A stretch of 38,025 nucleotides of DNA from assembly GCA_016931775.1 (NCBI GenBank), contig JAFGEC010000070.1, positions 1-38,025 on the forward strand. The letters run 5' to 3'. Position 1 is the first letter of the stretch. The number at the start of each line of letters is the position of its first letter. This DNA comes from Candidatus Zhuqueibacterota bacterium. Lineage in GTDB: Bacteria; Zhuqueibacterota; Zhuqueibacteria; Residuimicrobiales; JAFGEC01. The notes below the pieces were generated by a model. That model did not search any database. It saw nothing but the letters and a program-made list of their open reading frames with translations, and was not told the origin of the DNA. This document shows, piece by piece, positions 7,052-17,300 of this stretch. A program made the position numbers and the translations under genes.

Positions 7052-8431
7052 ATGCAGCTCTGGAAAGCCGGACTTTTAATTTTATTCAGCAGCGGGCTGA
7101 TGGCGCAGGGAAAAATGGTTCTCACACTTGAGGAGGCGATACCGATTGCACTGGAGAATAATCCGGAGATCAAGATCGCTGAAAAAGAACTGACAAAGGC
7201 TCAGGCCGCCGTGTGGGAAGCCTATTCCACGGTGATGCCGAGTCTCAACGGTTCCGTCAGTTTTCAACATGCATGGAGCATTCAAGAGACCACCATACCC
7301 AATTTTATTAAATTTATGTTGGGTCCCATGGCGCAAATGATTCCGGAATTGGCCGATATGCCCGATTATGTGAAACTTTCTTTCGGATTGGAAAATACGT
7401 TTGTGTATGGTGTAAACCTGACCCAGCCGCTCTATCTCGGCGGTGCGGGTGTAGCCGGAATCAGAATGTCCATGGCCGGCAAGAAGGCCGCTTTATACAA
7501 TCTGGAAATGAGCCGGCAAAACCTCATTCACCAAACCAGTCAGGCTTTTTTCAGCTGCATTCTGGCACAGGAACTGGTGAGAGTACAGGAACAGGCCATG
7601 GAACAGGCCCAGGCCAATTTGGACATTGTGGAAAAAAAATACAATGCAGGATCGGCATCCGGATTTGACAGAATGCGCGCTCAGGTTGAGGTTGCCAATT
7701 TAAAGCCCGAAGTCATAAACGCCAACAACAATTTAAAAATGGCCCTTACACTGCTTAAAAATGTACTTGGGATGGAGGTAAACACGGCTATTGATGTGAA
7801 AGGGTCGCTTAATTATCAAAAAGATGAATTCGGGCGCACCGAACTGGCCGAATTGCAAAAGATCGCCAGGATAAACCGGCCCGAAGTTCTGGCCCTGGGT
7901 GAGCACAAGTATATTACATCCAAAAATATCAACATCGCCCGCAGCCAGTTTCTGCCCAAGCTTTTCTTTTCCACCGATTATTCGAAAATGGCCATGCGGA
8001 ACGATTACAAATTTGCCGAAAGAGATTTCAGCGAGGGCTTTACTTCGGCATTCGCTCTGCAGATTCCGTTGTTCAGTGGGTTTAGAAATGCCAAAGGGTA
8101 TCAAAAAGCCAAACTGGATTACCGGATTATGGTGGATTCTGAAAAACAACTGAACGACGGAATCGATGCACAGGTCGAAGTCGCTTATAACGTTTTTCAG
8201 GAGGCGGACCAAAAGTACAAATCCGCCGTCGAATCTGTTGATCTGGCCGAGGAGGCGCTCCGTCTGGCAACCCTGATGTATGAAGAGGGCGCCAGCACGC
8301 AGCTGGATGTACTGAATTCACAATTGGCACTGACACGTGCCCGGTTGAATTATATCAACACGGTTTTTCAATACCAAATGGCTCGTTACGAGCTGAGAAA
8401 ATCAACAGGAACCCTTGAAGGTATTTTATAA
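7052..8431 (+). CDS. TolC-family outer-membrane efflux channel
   Basis: A 459-aa outer-membrane efflux protein (OEP family), the exit duct of a tripartite pump. An N-terminal signal peptide (LWKAGLLILFSSGLMAQG) precedes LTLEEAIPIALENNPEIKIAEKEL, the classic first-helix motif. The two OEP repeats follow, with KKYNAGSASGFDRMRAQVEVANL near residues 193-215 and the matching MYEEGASTQLDVLNSQLALTRARLNYI near 410-436. Strong AAGGAGGAG sits 5 bases before the ATG. It lies between the tetR and adaptor genes with short gaps, so all four genes form one operon. The substrate cannot be told from sequence. Confidence 0.94.
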   Translation: MQLWKAGLLILFSSGLMAQGKMVLTLEEAIPIALENNPEIKIAEKELTKAQAAVWEAYSTVMPSLNGSVSFQHAWSIQETTIPNFIKFMLGPMAQMIPELADMPDYVKLSFGLENTFVYGVNLTQPLYLGGAGVAGIRMSMAGKKAALYNLEMSRQNLIHQTSQAFFSCILAQELVRVQEQAMEQAQANLDIVEKKYNAGSASGFDRMRAQVEVANLKPEVINANNNLKMALTLLKNVLGMEVNTAIDVKGSLNYQKDEFGRTELAELQKIARINRPEVLALGEHKYITSKNINIARSQFLPKLFFSTDYSKMAMRNDYKFAERDFSEGFTSAFALQIPLFSGFRNAKGYQKAKLDYRIMVDSEKQLNDGIDAQVEVAYNVFQEADQKYKSAVESVDLAEEALRLATLMYEEGASTQLDVLNSQLALTRARLNYINTVFQYQMARYELRKSTGTLEGIL

Positions 8432-8452
8432 GTTGTTGAAAAAGGAGACAGG

Positions 8453-9574
8453 ATGAAAAAGCGAATTTTAGTATTCTGTGTGATTTTGAGCTTGTCATTT
8501 TTGATGTATAATTGTCAGGAGCAAAGCGAAACCGAACAAGATACCGCCATCCCCGTAAAGGTGGAGGCGGTTGCCCTTGGCGAATTGGTTCAAACCCTGC
8601 ACTACAGCAGTGACATTGAGGCCGAGTTTGAGGTTAAGGTTTTTTCCAAAATACCCGATCGTATTGAAAAATTTTATGTGGACGATGGTGATTACCTGAA
8701 AAAAGGCGATCCTATTGCCCGAATATATGCGACAACCATCGAACAGGGTGTGCGTCAGGCGGAAGCCGGATTGGTTGCAGCCAAAGCACAGACGGCCAAT
8801 GCGACGGTTGAATACGAGCGCGCGAACCGGTTGTTCCAGGAAAACGCCATGAGTAAACAGCAATACGATATGATTAAAACACAATTTGAGGCGGCCAAAG
8901 CCGGACTCGAACAGGCGGAATCCGCCGTTAAAACCGCAAACAGCATGTATAGTGACGCCACGGTCGCGGCCCCCATATCCGGTATCGTGGGAAAGCGCTA
9001 TTACGAAGAGGGTGACATGGCCAATCCGGCAATGCCCCTGGTAACGATTGTCCAGATGAACAAGGTAAAAATCATTTTTGACGCCGCCGAGCAGGACCTT
9101 GGAAGGTTAAAACCCGGTCAAGAAGCACGTGTTTATGTCAAGAGCTACCCGGACGAATATTTTAAAGGACGTGTGATTAAAATCAGTCCCATTCTCGATC
9201 CACTCACACGGATGGCTGAAGTTGAAGTAATGGTGAACAATGCCGATGGCCGGTTAAAACCGGGTATGTTCGGCAGTGTTGATGTGATTGTAGGAAAGCT
9301 GTCGGACGTCATTGTGGTCCCACGTTATGCCGTTATCGAGCACACCACCCTGGAGCGTATCGGCAACCAGGACGAAATTGTGAAAAATTATTATGTGTTT
9401 GTGACCGTGGACAGTACGGCTTTTCAAAAAAAGCTCGATGTGGAATACGTCAATCATGTCGCTGTTGCGGTACGGGATGGAATCGATGTCGGTGATAACC
9501 TTGTTATTCAGGGGCAGAATGCGTTACGCGACAGCATCAAGGTGATCGTTGTAAAGGAGGACCAATCGTTATGA
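8453..9574 (+). CDS. RND efflux periplasmic adaptor (membrane fusion protein), lipoprotein
   Basis: A 373-aa HlyD/AcrA-like adaptor linking the inner-membrane pump to the TolC channel. The N-terminus MKKRILVFCVILSLSFLMYNC looks like a lipoprotein signal with the lipidated Cys at residue 21. Next come the first lipoyl half-motif (KIPDRIEKFYVDDGDYLKKGDPIARI), a coiled-coil hairpin (about residues 95-165, VAAKAQTANATVEYERANRLFQ...EQAESAVKTA), the second lipoyl half (VAAPISGIVGKRYYEEGDMANPAMPLVTI), a beta-barrel domain and the membrane-proximal domain (RLKPGMFGSVDVIVG). Its stop overlaps the start of the pump gene (ATGA at 9571-9574), indicating translational coupling. Confidence 0.94.
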   Translation: MKKRILVFCVILSLSFLMYNCQEQSETEQDTAIPVKVEAVALGELVQTLHYSSDIEAEFEVKVFSKIPDRIEKFYVDDGDYLKKGDPIARIYATTIEQGVRQAEAGLVAAKAQTANATVEYERANRLFQENAMSKQQYDMIKTQFEAAKAGLEQAESAVKTANSMYSDATVAAPISGIVGKRYYEEGDMANPAMPLVTIVQMNKVKIIFDAAEQDLGRLKPGQEARVYVKSYPDEYFKGRVIKISPILDPLTRMAEVEVMVNNADGRLKPGMFGSVDVIVGKLSDVIVVPRYAVIEHTTLERIGNQDEIVKNYYVFVTVDSTAFQKKLDVEYVNHVAVAVRDGIDVGDNLVIQGQNALRDSIKVIVVKEDQSL

Positions 9575-12500
9575 AATTGACAGAAACAGCCGTCCGGCGG
9601 GGCGTTACCTCCGTCATGATCTATCTGATCGCCATCGGATTCGGATTGTTTTCCCTGGCTCGTCTCCGGTTGGATTTGTATCCCAAGCTTGAATTTCCAA
9701 TAATGGCTGTCATCAGCCAGTATACCGGTGTCGGGCCTTACGACATAGAAACAGTCGTTACGCGCCCTATCGAGGAGGTGATTGCCTCGGTGGAAAATGT
9801 GGAAAAGGTTACTTCAACATCCCAGCAGGGTTTATCACTGGTTATGCTGGAATTTGACTGGGGCACGGACATGGACCAGGCCGAGATCGATGTTCGAAAC
9901 AATCTCGAATTTATCCGGGATTATTTGCCGGAGGATATGAGTGACCCCATGATTTTTAAATTTGATCCTTCGTCACAGCCGATATTATACATGTCGGTTC
10001 GGTCGGATATTCACGGATTGGCGGAATTGCGCTATATTTCCGAACACGATATCGAACCGCGAATGGAGCGTATCAACGGCGTTGCCTCTGCTTTTACCAG
10101 CGGTGGTATGGAACGGGAAATACGCGTGCTGGTGGACAATAACCGTCTTCGTGCGCACCATCTGTCCATTCCACAGATATCCAACGCGCTTATGCAGAAC
10201 AATATTCAGATGCCGGCCGGCTGGATAGAAAATGAGAATCAGGAATTTACCATACAGACAGCCGGTGAATATACATCCGTAGATCAGATTGCCAATACCG
10301 CCATCGCTACGATCAATGGATCGGTCATTCGAATAAAAGACGTTGCTGAAGTCGTGGATGGCTTTAAAGAACAGCGGCAGCGTATCTGGACCAACGGAGC
10401 CGGGGCGGTTATGTTGATGGTACAAAAACAATCCGATGCCAATACGGTAACCGTTTGCAGGAATGTCATCAGTCAATTTGACGAGATCGAAGCTGAACTG
10501 CCCAAGGGTGTTTCCCTGGAGATCTTTTGGGATCAATCGGATTTTATCAACCGGTCCATGTCCAATTTAGGATCAACCGCCATTCAGGCGATTTTTCTCG
10601 CTTTTCTTATATTATTGCTGTTTTTGAGAAATTTCCGCAGCTCTACCATTGTCGCTCTTTCCATCCCCATTTCCATGGTGGTCACGTTTGCGGTAATGGA
10701 TCAATCAGGATTGACACTCAATATTATTTCCATGGCCGGACTGGCTCTGGCGGTTGGCTTGCTGGTCGACAATTCGATTGTCGTTCTTGAGAGCATTTTC
10801 CGCTATCGGGAATTGGGAGAAAACGCCAAGGATGCAGCCAACAAGGGCGCTTCCGAAGTCGCTATGGCCATCACCGCTTCCACCTTGACAACCTTGTCGG
10901 TATTTGTACCGGTTCTGTTTGTACCGGGTATTGCCGGTGAAATGTTCAGGGAAATGGTGATTACCATTTGTTTTTCACTTGCTGTGTCTTTGATTATCGC
11001 TCTGACACTTATTCCTCTGCTGTCGTCACGGTTATTGACTCTGGCCGATCAAAACATCGTGAAAAAAGGATTCTGGCGCCGTCTCGGTGATCGGATCGGA
11101 AACCGGATCGACCGTGTTCGTGATGAATACGTTCGTATACTCAAATGGTCGTTGCACCATCGGTGGAAGGTTTTAATATTTGTTGGGGTGTTGTTCGGCC
11201 TCTCGGTCGGCCTCCTGACACAACTCGGTGGTGAGTTTATACCCGATAACGATGATGGTTTTGTTGCCATTACAATCGACCGCTCTGCCGGCACCAGTTT
11301 GGAACAGATGGAAACGACCATGCAAAAGATTAACGATATCATCCAGGAGTCGGTCCCCGAAGCGGAAATGATCTATGCAAATTTCGGTCAGGGAGAAGGC
11401 ATCATGGCTATGTTTTCATCTCGATCCTCAGCAGAAGGTGACGCCACAATACGGTTGTCCAAACTAACGCAAAGAAAACGCTCAAAGTTTGAAATTCAGG
11501 ATGAGCTGCGCGAAAAATTTAAAAATATTCCCGATGCCACCATTGCATTCGAAGATCGAGGTGCGGCGGCGTTGTTCGGAGGAGGTGGGGATATTGTGGT
11601 CCGGGTTGTCGGCCACGATCTCGAGGTTGCCGAAGCGCTGGCCAATGAAATCAAAGAAAAGGTAAAAAAAGTAAAGGGTGTCGTCCATACAGAGACCAGT
11701 ATGCGGGAATTGCGTCCGGAACTTTTGATTAATCTCGACCGGCAACGGATAGCAGATCTGGGCCTGTCCACGGCACAGGTGGGGCAGGCCGTCAGTACCG
11801 GCGTTCTGGGTACTGTGGTTACCCGCTACCGGGATGGCGGCAATGAATATGATGTACGCGTGCAGCTGAACAAGGAAGCCCGTACCAGCAAAGAAGATAT
11901 TGAGAACATTCTTGTAACAACGATGACGGGACAGCAGATTCCGCTGCGTGCGCTGAGTACTGTCGAGTACACTAAAGCCCCGCAAGAGATCGTGCGCGAG
12001 GATCAGGAACGGTACGTGAGTGTCAATATCGACATCAGCGGACGTGATTTATCCAGTGTGACCAGTGATGTTAGGGAAATCATGCGTGAAACACGGGTAC
12101 CGCGGGATTTTCGTTTGGAGATCGGCGGTACAGCCGAAGAGCAAATGGAATCTTTTCTTTATCTTGGACTGGCCATGCTTGTCGCCATTGTTTTGACATA
12201 TATGGTCATGGCTTCTCAGTTTGAATCGTTTATCGATCCTTTTATCATTCTGTTTACAATTCCATTGTCCATTATCGGCGTTGCATTGGGCCTCTTTATA
12301 ACCGGTACGACGATCAACGTAATGGCACTTATTGGAATTATTATGCTTGTGGGTATCGTTGTTAACAACGGTATCGTATTGGTGGATTACATCAATCAGT
12401 TGCGTGAAAGAGGTAAAGAACTGTATGAAGCCATTGCAGAAGCCGGTCACGTGCGTTTTCGACCCGTCCTTATGACCGCTCTTACGACAATCCTGGCCAT

Positions 12501-12714
12501 GTTGCCGCTGGCACTCGGGCTTGGAGAGAGCGGAGAATCCTGGGCACCCATGGCGCGCTCGGTTATGGGTGGATTGACGGTTGCAACAATTTTAACCCTT
12601 GTTGTTGTACCCGTCATCTACGCAGTTGTTGAAATAACGGCCAGACGTATGAAGGCCAGGAGAGCTGCCCGCCGTGCCAAACGGCGTCAGCAGGCACAAC
12701 CACAAACTGTATAG
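9571..12714 (+). CDS. RND-family efflux pump, inner-membrane permease (AcrB-like)
   Basis: A 1047-aa proton-driven RND transporter. Length, the duplicated layout of 12 membrane segments and two large periplasmic loops all match the HAE family. Visible landmarks are the first membrane segment followed by LRLDLYPKLEFPIMAVISQYTGVGPYDIETVVTRPIEEVIASVENVEKVTSTS, the TM4 segment GLALAVGLLVDNSIVVLESIFRYRE with the proton-relay Asp, the loop-2 opening LGGEFIPDNDDGFVAITID, and the C-terminal repeat-half equivalents GIIMLVGIVVNNGIVLVDYINQLRERG and RFRPVLMTALTTILAMLPLALG. The tail is strongly basic (RRMKARRAARRAKRRQQ). It overlaps the adaptor gene by four bases and is followed by a strong terminator, so it ends the operon. 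Drug or lipid export is likely; the substrate is unknown. Confidence 0.95.
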   Translation: MKLTETAVRRGVTSVMIYLIAIGFGLFSLARLRLDLYPKLEFPIMAVISQYTGVGPYDIETVVTRPIEEVIASVENVEKVTSTSQQGLSLVMLEFDWGTDMDQAEIDVRNNLEFIRDYLPEDMSDPMIFKFDPSSQPILYMSVRSDIHGLAELRYISEHDIEPRMERINGVASAFTSGGMEREIRVLVDNNRLRAHHLSIPQISNALMQNNIQMPAGWIENENQEFTIQTAGEYTSVDQIANTAIATINGSVIRIKDVAEVVDGFKEQRQRIWTNGAGAVMLMVQKQSDANTVTVCRNVISQFDEIEAELPKGVSLEIFWDQSDFINRSMSNLGSTAIQAIFLAFLILLLFLRNFRSSTIVALSIPISMVVTFAVMDQSGLTLNIISMAGLALAVGLLVDNSIVVLESIFRYRELGENAKDAANKGASEVAMAITASTLTTLSVFVPVLFVPGIAGEMFREMVITICFSLAVSLIIALTLIPLLSSRLLTLADQNIVKKGFWRRLGDRIGNRIDRVRDEYVRILKWSLHHRWKVLIFVGVLFGLSVGLLTQLGGEFIPDNDDGFVAITIDRSAGTSLEQMETTMQKINDIIQESVPEAEMIYANFGQGEGIMAMFSSRSSAEGDATIRLSKLTQRKRSKFEIQDELREKFKNIPDATIAFEDRGAAALFGGGGDIVVRVVGHDLEVAEALANEIKEKVKKVKGVVHTETSMRELRPELLINLDRQRIADLGLSTAQVGQAVSTGVLGTVVTRYRDGGNEYDVRVQLNKEARTSKEDIENILVTTMTGQQIPLRALSTVEYTKAPQEIVREDQERYVSVNIDISGRDLSSVTSDVREIMRETRVPRDFRLEIGGTAEEQMESFLYLGLAMLVAIVLTYMVMASQFESFIDPFIILFTIPLSIIGVALGLFITGTTINVMALIGIIMLVGIVVNNGIVLVDYINQLRERGKELYEAIAEAGHVRFRPVLMTALTTILAMLPLALGLGESGESWAPMARSVMGGLTVATILTLVVVPVIYAVVEITARRMKARRAARRAKRRQQAQPQTV

Positions 12715-12735
12715 ATGTTGTTAATTGGAAAATAA

Positions 12736-12770
12736 AAAAAGCCGGAAACACCTCGTGTTTTCGGCTTTTT
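12736..12770 (+). terminator. Rho-independent terminator of the efflux operon
   Basis: A 16-bp stem, AAAAAGCCGGAAACAC against GTGTTTTCGGCTTTTT with one G-T wobble and loop CTC, ends in a T-run 22 bases after the pump stop codon. Confidence 0.93.
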
Positions 12771-12840
12771 CTTGTATTTATCTGTTTCAAGTTGTATATT
12801 TCAAGAAAAATTGTCCAGAGTTATTTGTCAGGAGGTTTAA

Positions 12841-14292
12841 ATGTCAGTTATATCAAATCTTGAGCCAAAATTATTATGGAAATATTTTGACGAAATACGT
12901 AAAATACCACGCCCCTCCGGAAAGGAAGCAGCCGTTGCCAAATATGTAATTTCCGTAGCCGGAAAGCTGGGATTGGAATACGAGCAGGAAAAATCCGGAA
13001 ATGTGTTGATTCGCAAGCCGGGAAGCAAAGGGCACGAAAACGCACCGGCCATCGTACTGCAGGGCCATCTCGATATGGTTTGTGAAAAAAATTCGGATAA
13101 GGAATTTAATTTCGATACCGACCCCATTCAACTTCTCATTGACGGTGAATGGCTTAAAGCGGACGGGACAACCCTTGGTGCGGATAACGGTATCGGGGTT
13201 GCCGCAGCCCTGGCCATTCTGGAAGACGATTCGTTGGTTCACGGGCCCATTGAGGCTCTTTTTACCGTGGATGAAGAAACCGGCTTAAACGGGGCCATGA
13301 CGATTTCTCCCGATTTGCTCAATGGACGAATTTTGATCAATATGGACAGTGAGGACATCGGCCTGTTTTCCATAGGCTGTGCGGGAGGTGCCGATACACA
13401 TCTTTTTCTGCCGGTCAAATTCACAGAACCTAAAGGGGATGCACGGCTCAAGTTGTTTCTTTCAGGACTGCGCGGTGGCCATTCGGGTGTTGATATACAT
13501 GAACAGCGCGGTAATGCGCTCAAGATTCTCAACCGGCTTTTATTTCAGATCAGTAAAAAGATGCCGGTACAGATTGTCCGTATGGAGGGCGGTGATAAGC
13601 ACAACGCTATCCCGCGTGAGGCGACGGCGGATGTTGTCGTTAAAAGTGCCGATATGGAAAAGTTAAAAACCTGGTTTAAAAGTGCGATAAGTGAAATTCA
13701 GGATGAATTCTCCCCGGTGGAAAAAGATATAAAATTTTCCGTCACAGAACAGTCAGGTGGGATTCCAAGAGTCCTGGATGAAGGCAGTAAAAAAACATTT
13801 TTGGCCCTTGTATTTGCACTGCCCCATGGTCCGTTGACGTACAGCCGGGTGATAAAAAATCTGGTTGAGACGTCTAACAATGTGGCATCTATCAAGTTTG
13901 AAGGAGACCGGATATTTGTGGTCTGCAGCAGCCGCAGTTCCAATGATTTTGCTTTGGAAGCCACACGGGATAAAATTGCTGCAATCGGCGGCCTAGCCGG
14001 GGCGAAAATCGAACACAAGCAGGGATATCCGGGCTGGCAGCCGAACCCTGATTCAAACCTTTTAAAAATTGCTTTACAAACGTTCAAAGAAGTTGCCGGT
14101 AAAGATGCGGCCTACGAGGCCATACACGCCGGGCTTGAATGCGGTTTAATCGGAGAAAAATTCTCAGGTATGGACATGATTTCCGTGGGCCCGACCATTA
14201 AACATCCCCATTCGCCGGATGAACGTGTGAACATGAAAAGTGTGGATTTGTTTTATAAACATGTTGTGCGTATGCTGGAGGTGATGGTATAA
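12841..14292 (+). CDS. pepD: Aminoacyl-histidine dipeptidase (peptidase D, M20C)
   Basis: A 483-aa di-zinc metallopeptidase of the M20C family that splits Xaa-His and other dipeptides in the cytoplasm. The start LEPKLLWKYFDEIRKIPRPSGKE is diagnostic. Metal and catalytic residues are visible: His76/Asp78 in LQGHLDMVCEK, bridging Asp115 in GTTLGADNGIGVA, Glu145/Glu146 in TVDEETGLNGA, an Asp in INMDSED, and His near the C-terminus in KHPHSPDERVNM. The dimerisation lid is marked by GLRGGHSGVDIHEQRGNALK. CAGGAGG lies just before the ATG. It stands alone between two terminators. Confidence 0.96.
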   Translation: MSVISNLEPKLLWKYFDEIRKIPRPSGKEAAVAKYVISVAGKLGLEYEQEKSGNVLIRKPGSKGHENAPAIVLQGHLDMVCEKNSDKEFNFDTDPIQLLIDGEWLKADGTTLGADNGIGVAAALAILEDDSLVHGPIEALFTVDEETGLNGAMTISPDLLNGRILINMDSEDIGLFSIGCAGGADTHLFLPVKFTEPKGDARLKLFLSGLRGGHSGVDIHEQRGNALKILNRLLFQISKKMPVQIVRMEGGDKHNAIPREATADVVVKSADMEKLKTWFKSAISEIQDEFSPVEKDIKFSVTEQSGGIPRVLDEGSKKTFLALVFALPHGPLTYSRVIKNLVETSNNVASIKFEGDRIFVVCSSRSSNDFALEATRDKIAAIGGLAGAKIEHKQGYPGWQPNPDSNLLKIALQTFKEVAGKDAAYEAIHAGLECGLIGEKFSGMDMISVGPTIKHPHSPDERVNMKSVDLFYKHVVRMLEVMV

Positions 14293-14307
14293 ATCGATTG
14301 GTGATTT

Positions 14308-14335
14308 AAAAATCCCGGGAAGTCCCGGGATTTTT
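14308..14335. terminator. Bidirectional terminator between pepD and the beta-helix gene
   Basis: AAAAATCCCGGG and CCCGGGATTTTT form a perfect 12-bp stem with a 4-base loop. A-rich and T-rich ends on both strands let it serve pepD (plus) and the convergent secreted-protein gene ending at 14343 (minus). Confidence 0.93.
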
Positions 14336-14342
14336 TGTTTCA

Positions 14343-17300
14343 TTAGCGTATCAACAACAGTTTTTTACTTTCGCTAAATTGTGCGGTTTCCATCCGGATG
14401 ATGTAAACACCGGAAGGCGCTGCTTTTCCATTCAGGTCTGTTCCATCCCAGTTCAATTTATGCAATCCGGACATCAAAGTTGTGTGAAGCAGTGTTTTTA
14501 TTGGTTGTCCCGCTATATTGTGAATTGTTAATTTTACAGTACTACTCGAGGGCAATTCAAAAGAAATGTTCGTGTTTTGATTGAACGGATTAGGATAATT
14601 TTGAAAGAGCGAATAGTCGGAAGGATGAATAACGACGTTTTTAATGGTGCTGATAGCGGGTGGTGTGGGCGGATTTTGACCGTAAATTTTTATAAAGTCC
14701 TGACTTTGAGTTGAAGAGTGTTTGCCCAATGCACCTCCATTAAGTGAGACCGTCAGTGTACACGGCTGAGATACGGCAATCCACTGACCCTCTGTGGGAT
14801 TGAGCGTTTCTGTTGCGGTATATGTAGAAAGTGTATGATTCCAGCTGAATGCCGGCAGTAAAATGCTGGCATCCGGAGTGTCTTCGGGATCAGCGAATGT
14901 CACAATCTCTGTGAGAGAACCGATGCTTGCCCAACCAGGACTCGGTATGATAATTGTGTATTCCTGAATCGGTGAACCGCTCACCCAATAATTCACCGCC
15001 TGGTCGAAATAGAGCCAATATCCTATACCGGTCAGCATGTTTTCCACGGTTGTATAAGCAGACGAAGCCGTGTCCCAAAGATATGCAATACCATCATAAG
15101 CTTGTGGAAAAAGCTGGGCCACACTGCTGTTTTCGGGTTGTACGGCAAGAGATACCAAATACCAACCGGCATTCGGGAAATTGTAATAAACCTGAGTGAA
15201 TTGTAACTCGTATGCTCCGATGTCGATTCCCGCACCTACGGGACGAGGATTATTGTCAAAATCTACCGATGGTGCATTTTGTACGGTTCCATTATCGATC
15301 AGCAGACCGTCGGCTGCTGGAGTAAAGTCTTCCTGGGTTGAATTTTTAAAGATGTTGTTGATGTCGGTTGAGGCGATGGAAAAAGCATCCTGTCCTGAAT
15401 AGGCCGTCCATGTGCCGTTTTGGATTTGATCGATTGAAAATTCATCCGTATACGCAACAGCGATTGCCCGGCTTGTGTTATCGTTATGAAATAGATTGTA
15501 ATCGCCAAAATAGTTGAGGGATCCCATCTGCTCGAAAGCCAAGCCGATATTATCACCGCCGGATAAAATGCAGTTTGACATTTTTAATGTGTCCTGGAGG
15601 TTTTCCACCCAAATAGTGTATACCCCGCTGTTAAAAAATGTGCAATTTATTAACGATACACAACCGGGTGTCCCGTCCCAATCCAGCTCTGCTATTGAAA
15701 TGTCGGCGTTATAACCAATGCAATTGACGAGCTTAATTCGATCCTGCCACAATTTATAACAGCCGTTCCAACAGTTATACGCCAGACAACGTTCAAGAGA
15801 GGTGTTTTTCGAGCTGATATCAAAACCATCAAAAACATCGTAGGCGGTACAATTAATAAAGTCAAAATTTTGCTGTGTACCATGGCCGAGTGCAAATCCA
15901 TCCACATTCTGTTGGTTGTCCCGGCCGGAATGTGCCGAACAGTTCCTGAAGGTTCCATTGTAACAATCCGCACCACCCGAAGGCGATGCGTCAAATCCAT
16001 ATAAATCAAAATTATAAATTTCCACGCCATCCAGTACAAAGTCATGGACACCATCCGCCGCCCCGATACCGAAGGGCATATTATGTACTTTGCAGCTGTA
16101 GATTTTTATATATCCACCGGTCGTCATCCATATACCGGTATTATTCCAGTTACGAATTTCGAGCCCTCTCAGATTTATGTAAGAATGGGAAATATTAAAA
16201 CCGGTTTGTCCTGTTTGTACTCCGGTGCCGTCAATAATCGGCGTCTCGCCGGGCCAATGACTGAATACGATCGGGCCGGTCTGCGCGTTTCCGTCCCGAA
16301 CGGTACTCAACTGTTCGTTGTAAACGCCACCCTTTATGATAACGGAATCACCGGCGGTCATCATGTCAGCAGCATGTTGAACGGTTCGCCACGGTTGTGC
16401 CGGATCTGTGCCCGCATTATTGTCGTCCCCATTTGTGGCGACATAATAAATGCGCGGTGCGCTGTCAAATTCATATGCTCCGATATCATAAGCCGCACCG
16501 GCCGGCCGCGGATTTTTTTCAATGTCAAATAAAACATCCGGCAGTTGGATCCCGTTGTCGATTGCCGGACTGTTTTCTTTAAGGTGAAAATCGTTCTGCA
16601 GGTGGTCGGCAAAAATTTGAGGGGGATCGGAAACGAACGAATGTGTATCATAGCCCAAGGCTTGCCAGGCAGTCAGATTTATCACGCTGTTGCCGTCATC
16701 CGTGCTGAAACGGTTTATCACAATGTTGTAATCGCTTTCAAATCCGGCCAGAGCCGGTGTCGGGATAACGATGGCACCACGCCAACTGTGATATGTGAAA
16801 ATAATGTTGTTAAATATCTTGTTATTGATACAGCCGGTATGTGCCAGGTTAACCGCCCAGCGTCCATCATCAGGCATAACAATCGTGTTGTTCAGTATCC
16901 TGTTGTTATTGGATGCCACGGCGCCGTCTATTTGATATAAAGTGATACCACCGGCATGATTGTTGTACAGCAGGTTGTTCCGGATGACTGAATGACTGAC
17001 GCCGTCCATGTTTATACCCGCGCCTCCCCCCGTACCATTGCCGTAGATGGTGTTTGTTTCAATAATGGCGTAAGAAATTTCACCATCACCACCCATGCTT
17101 TCATCGCCGTTCATATGGATACCGCAGGCATAATTGTCGTAGAGTGTGTTGTGGTGAATCCATGGGTAATCCCCACTGTTGCTCTGATAGATGCCGTGTT
17201 CACCGTTATGGTGGGATATGTTTTCAGTTATAACAACCGAATCCGTAAATGCCGTGAAAATGCCTGTGATTCCGCTGTGGTGCACATGGTTGTTACGTAA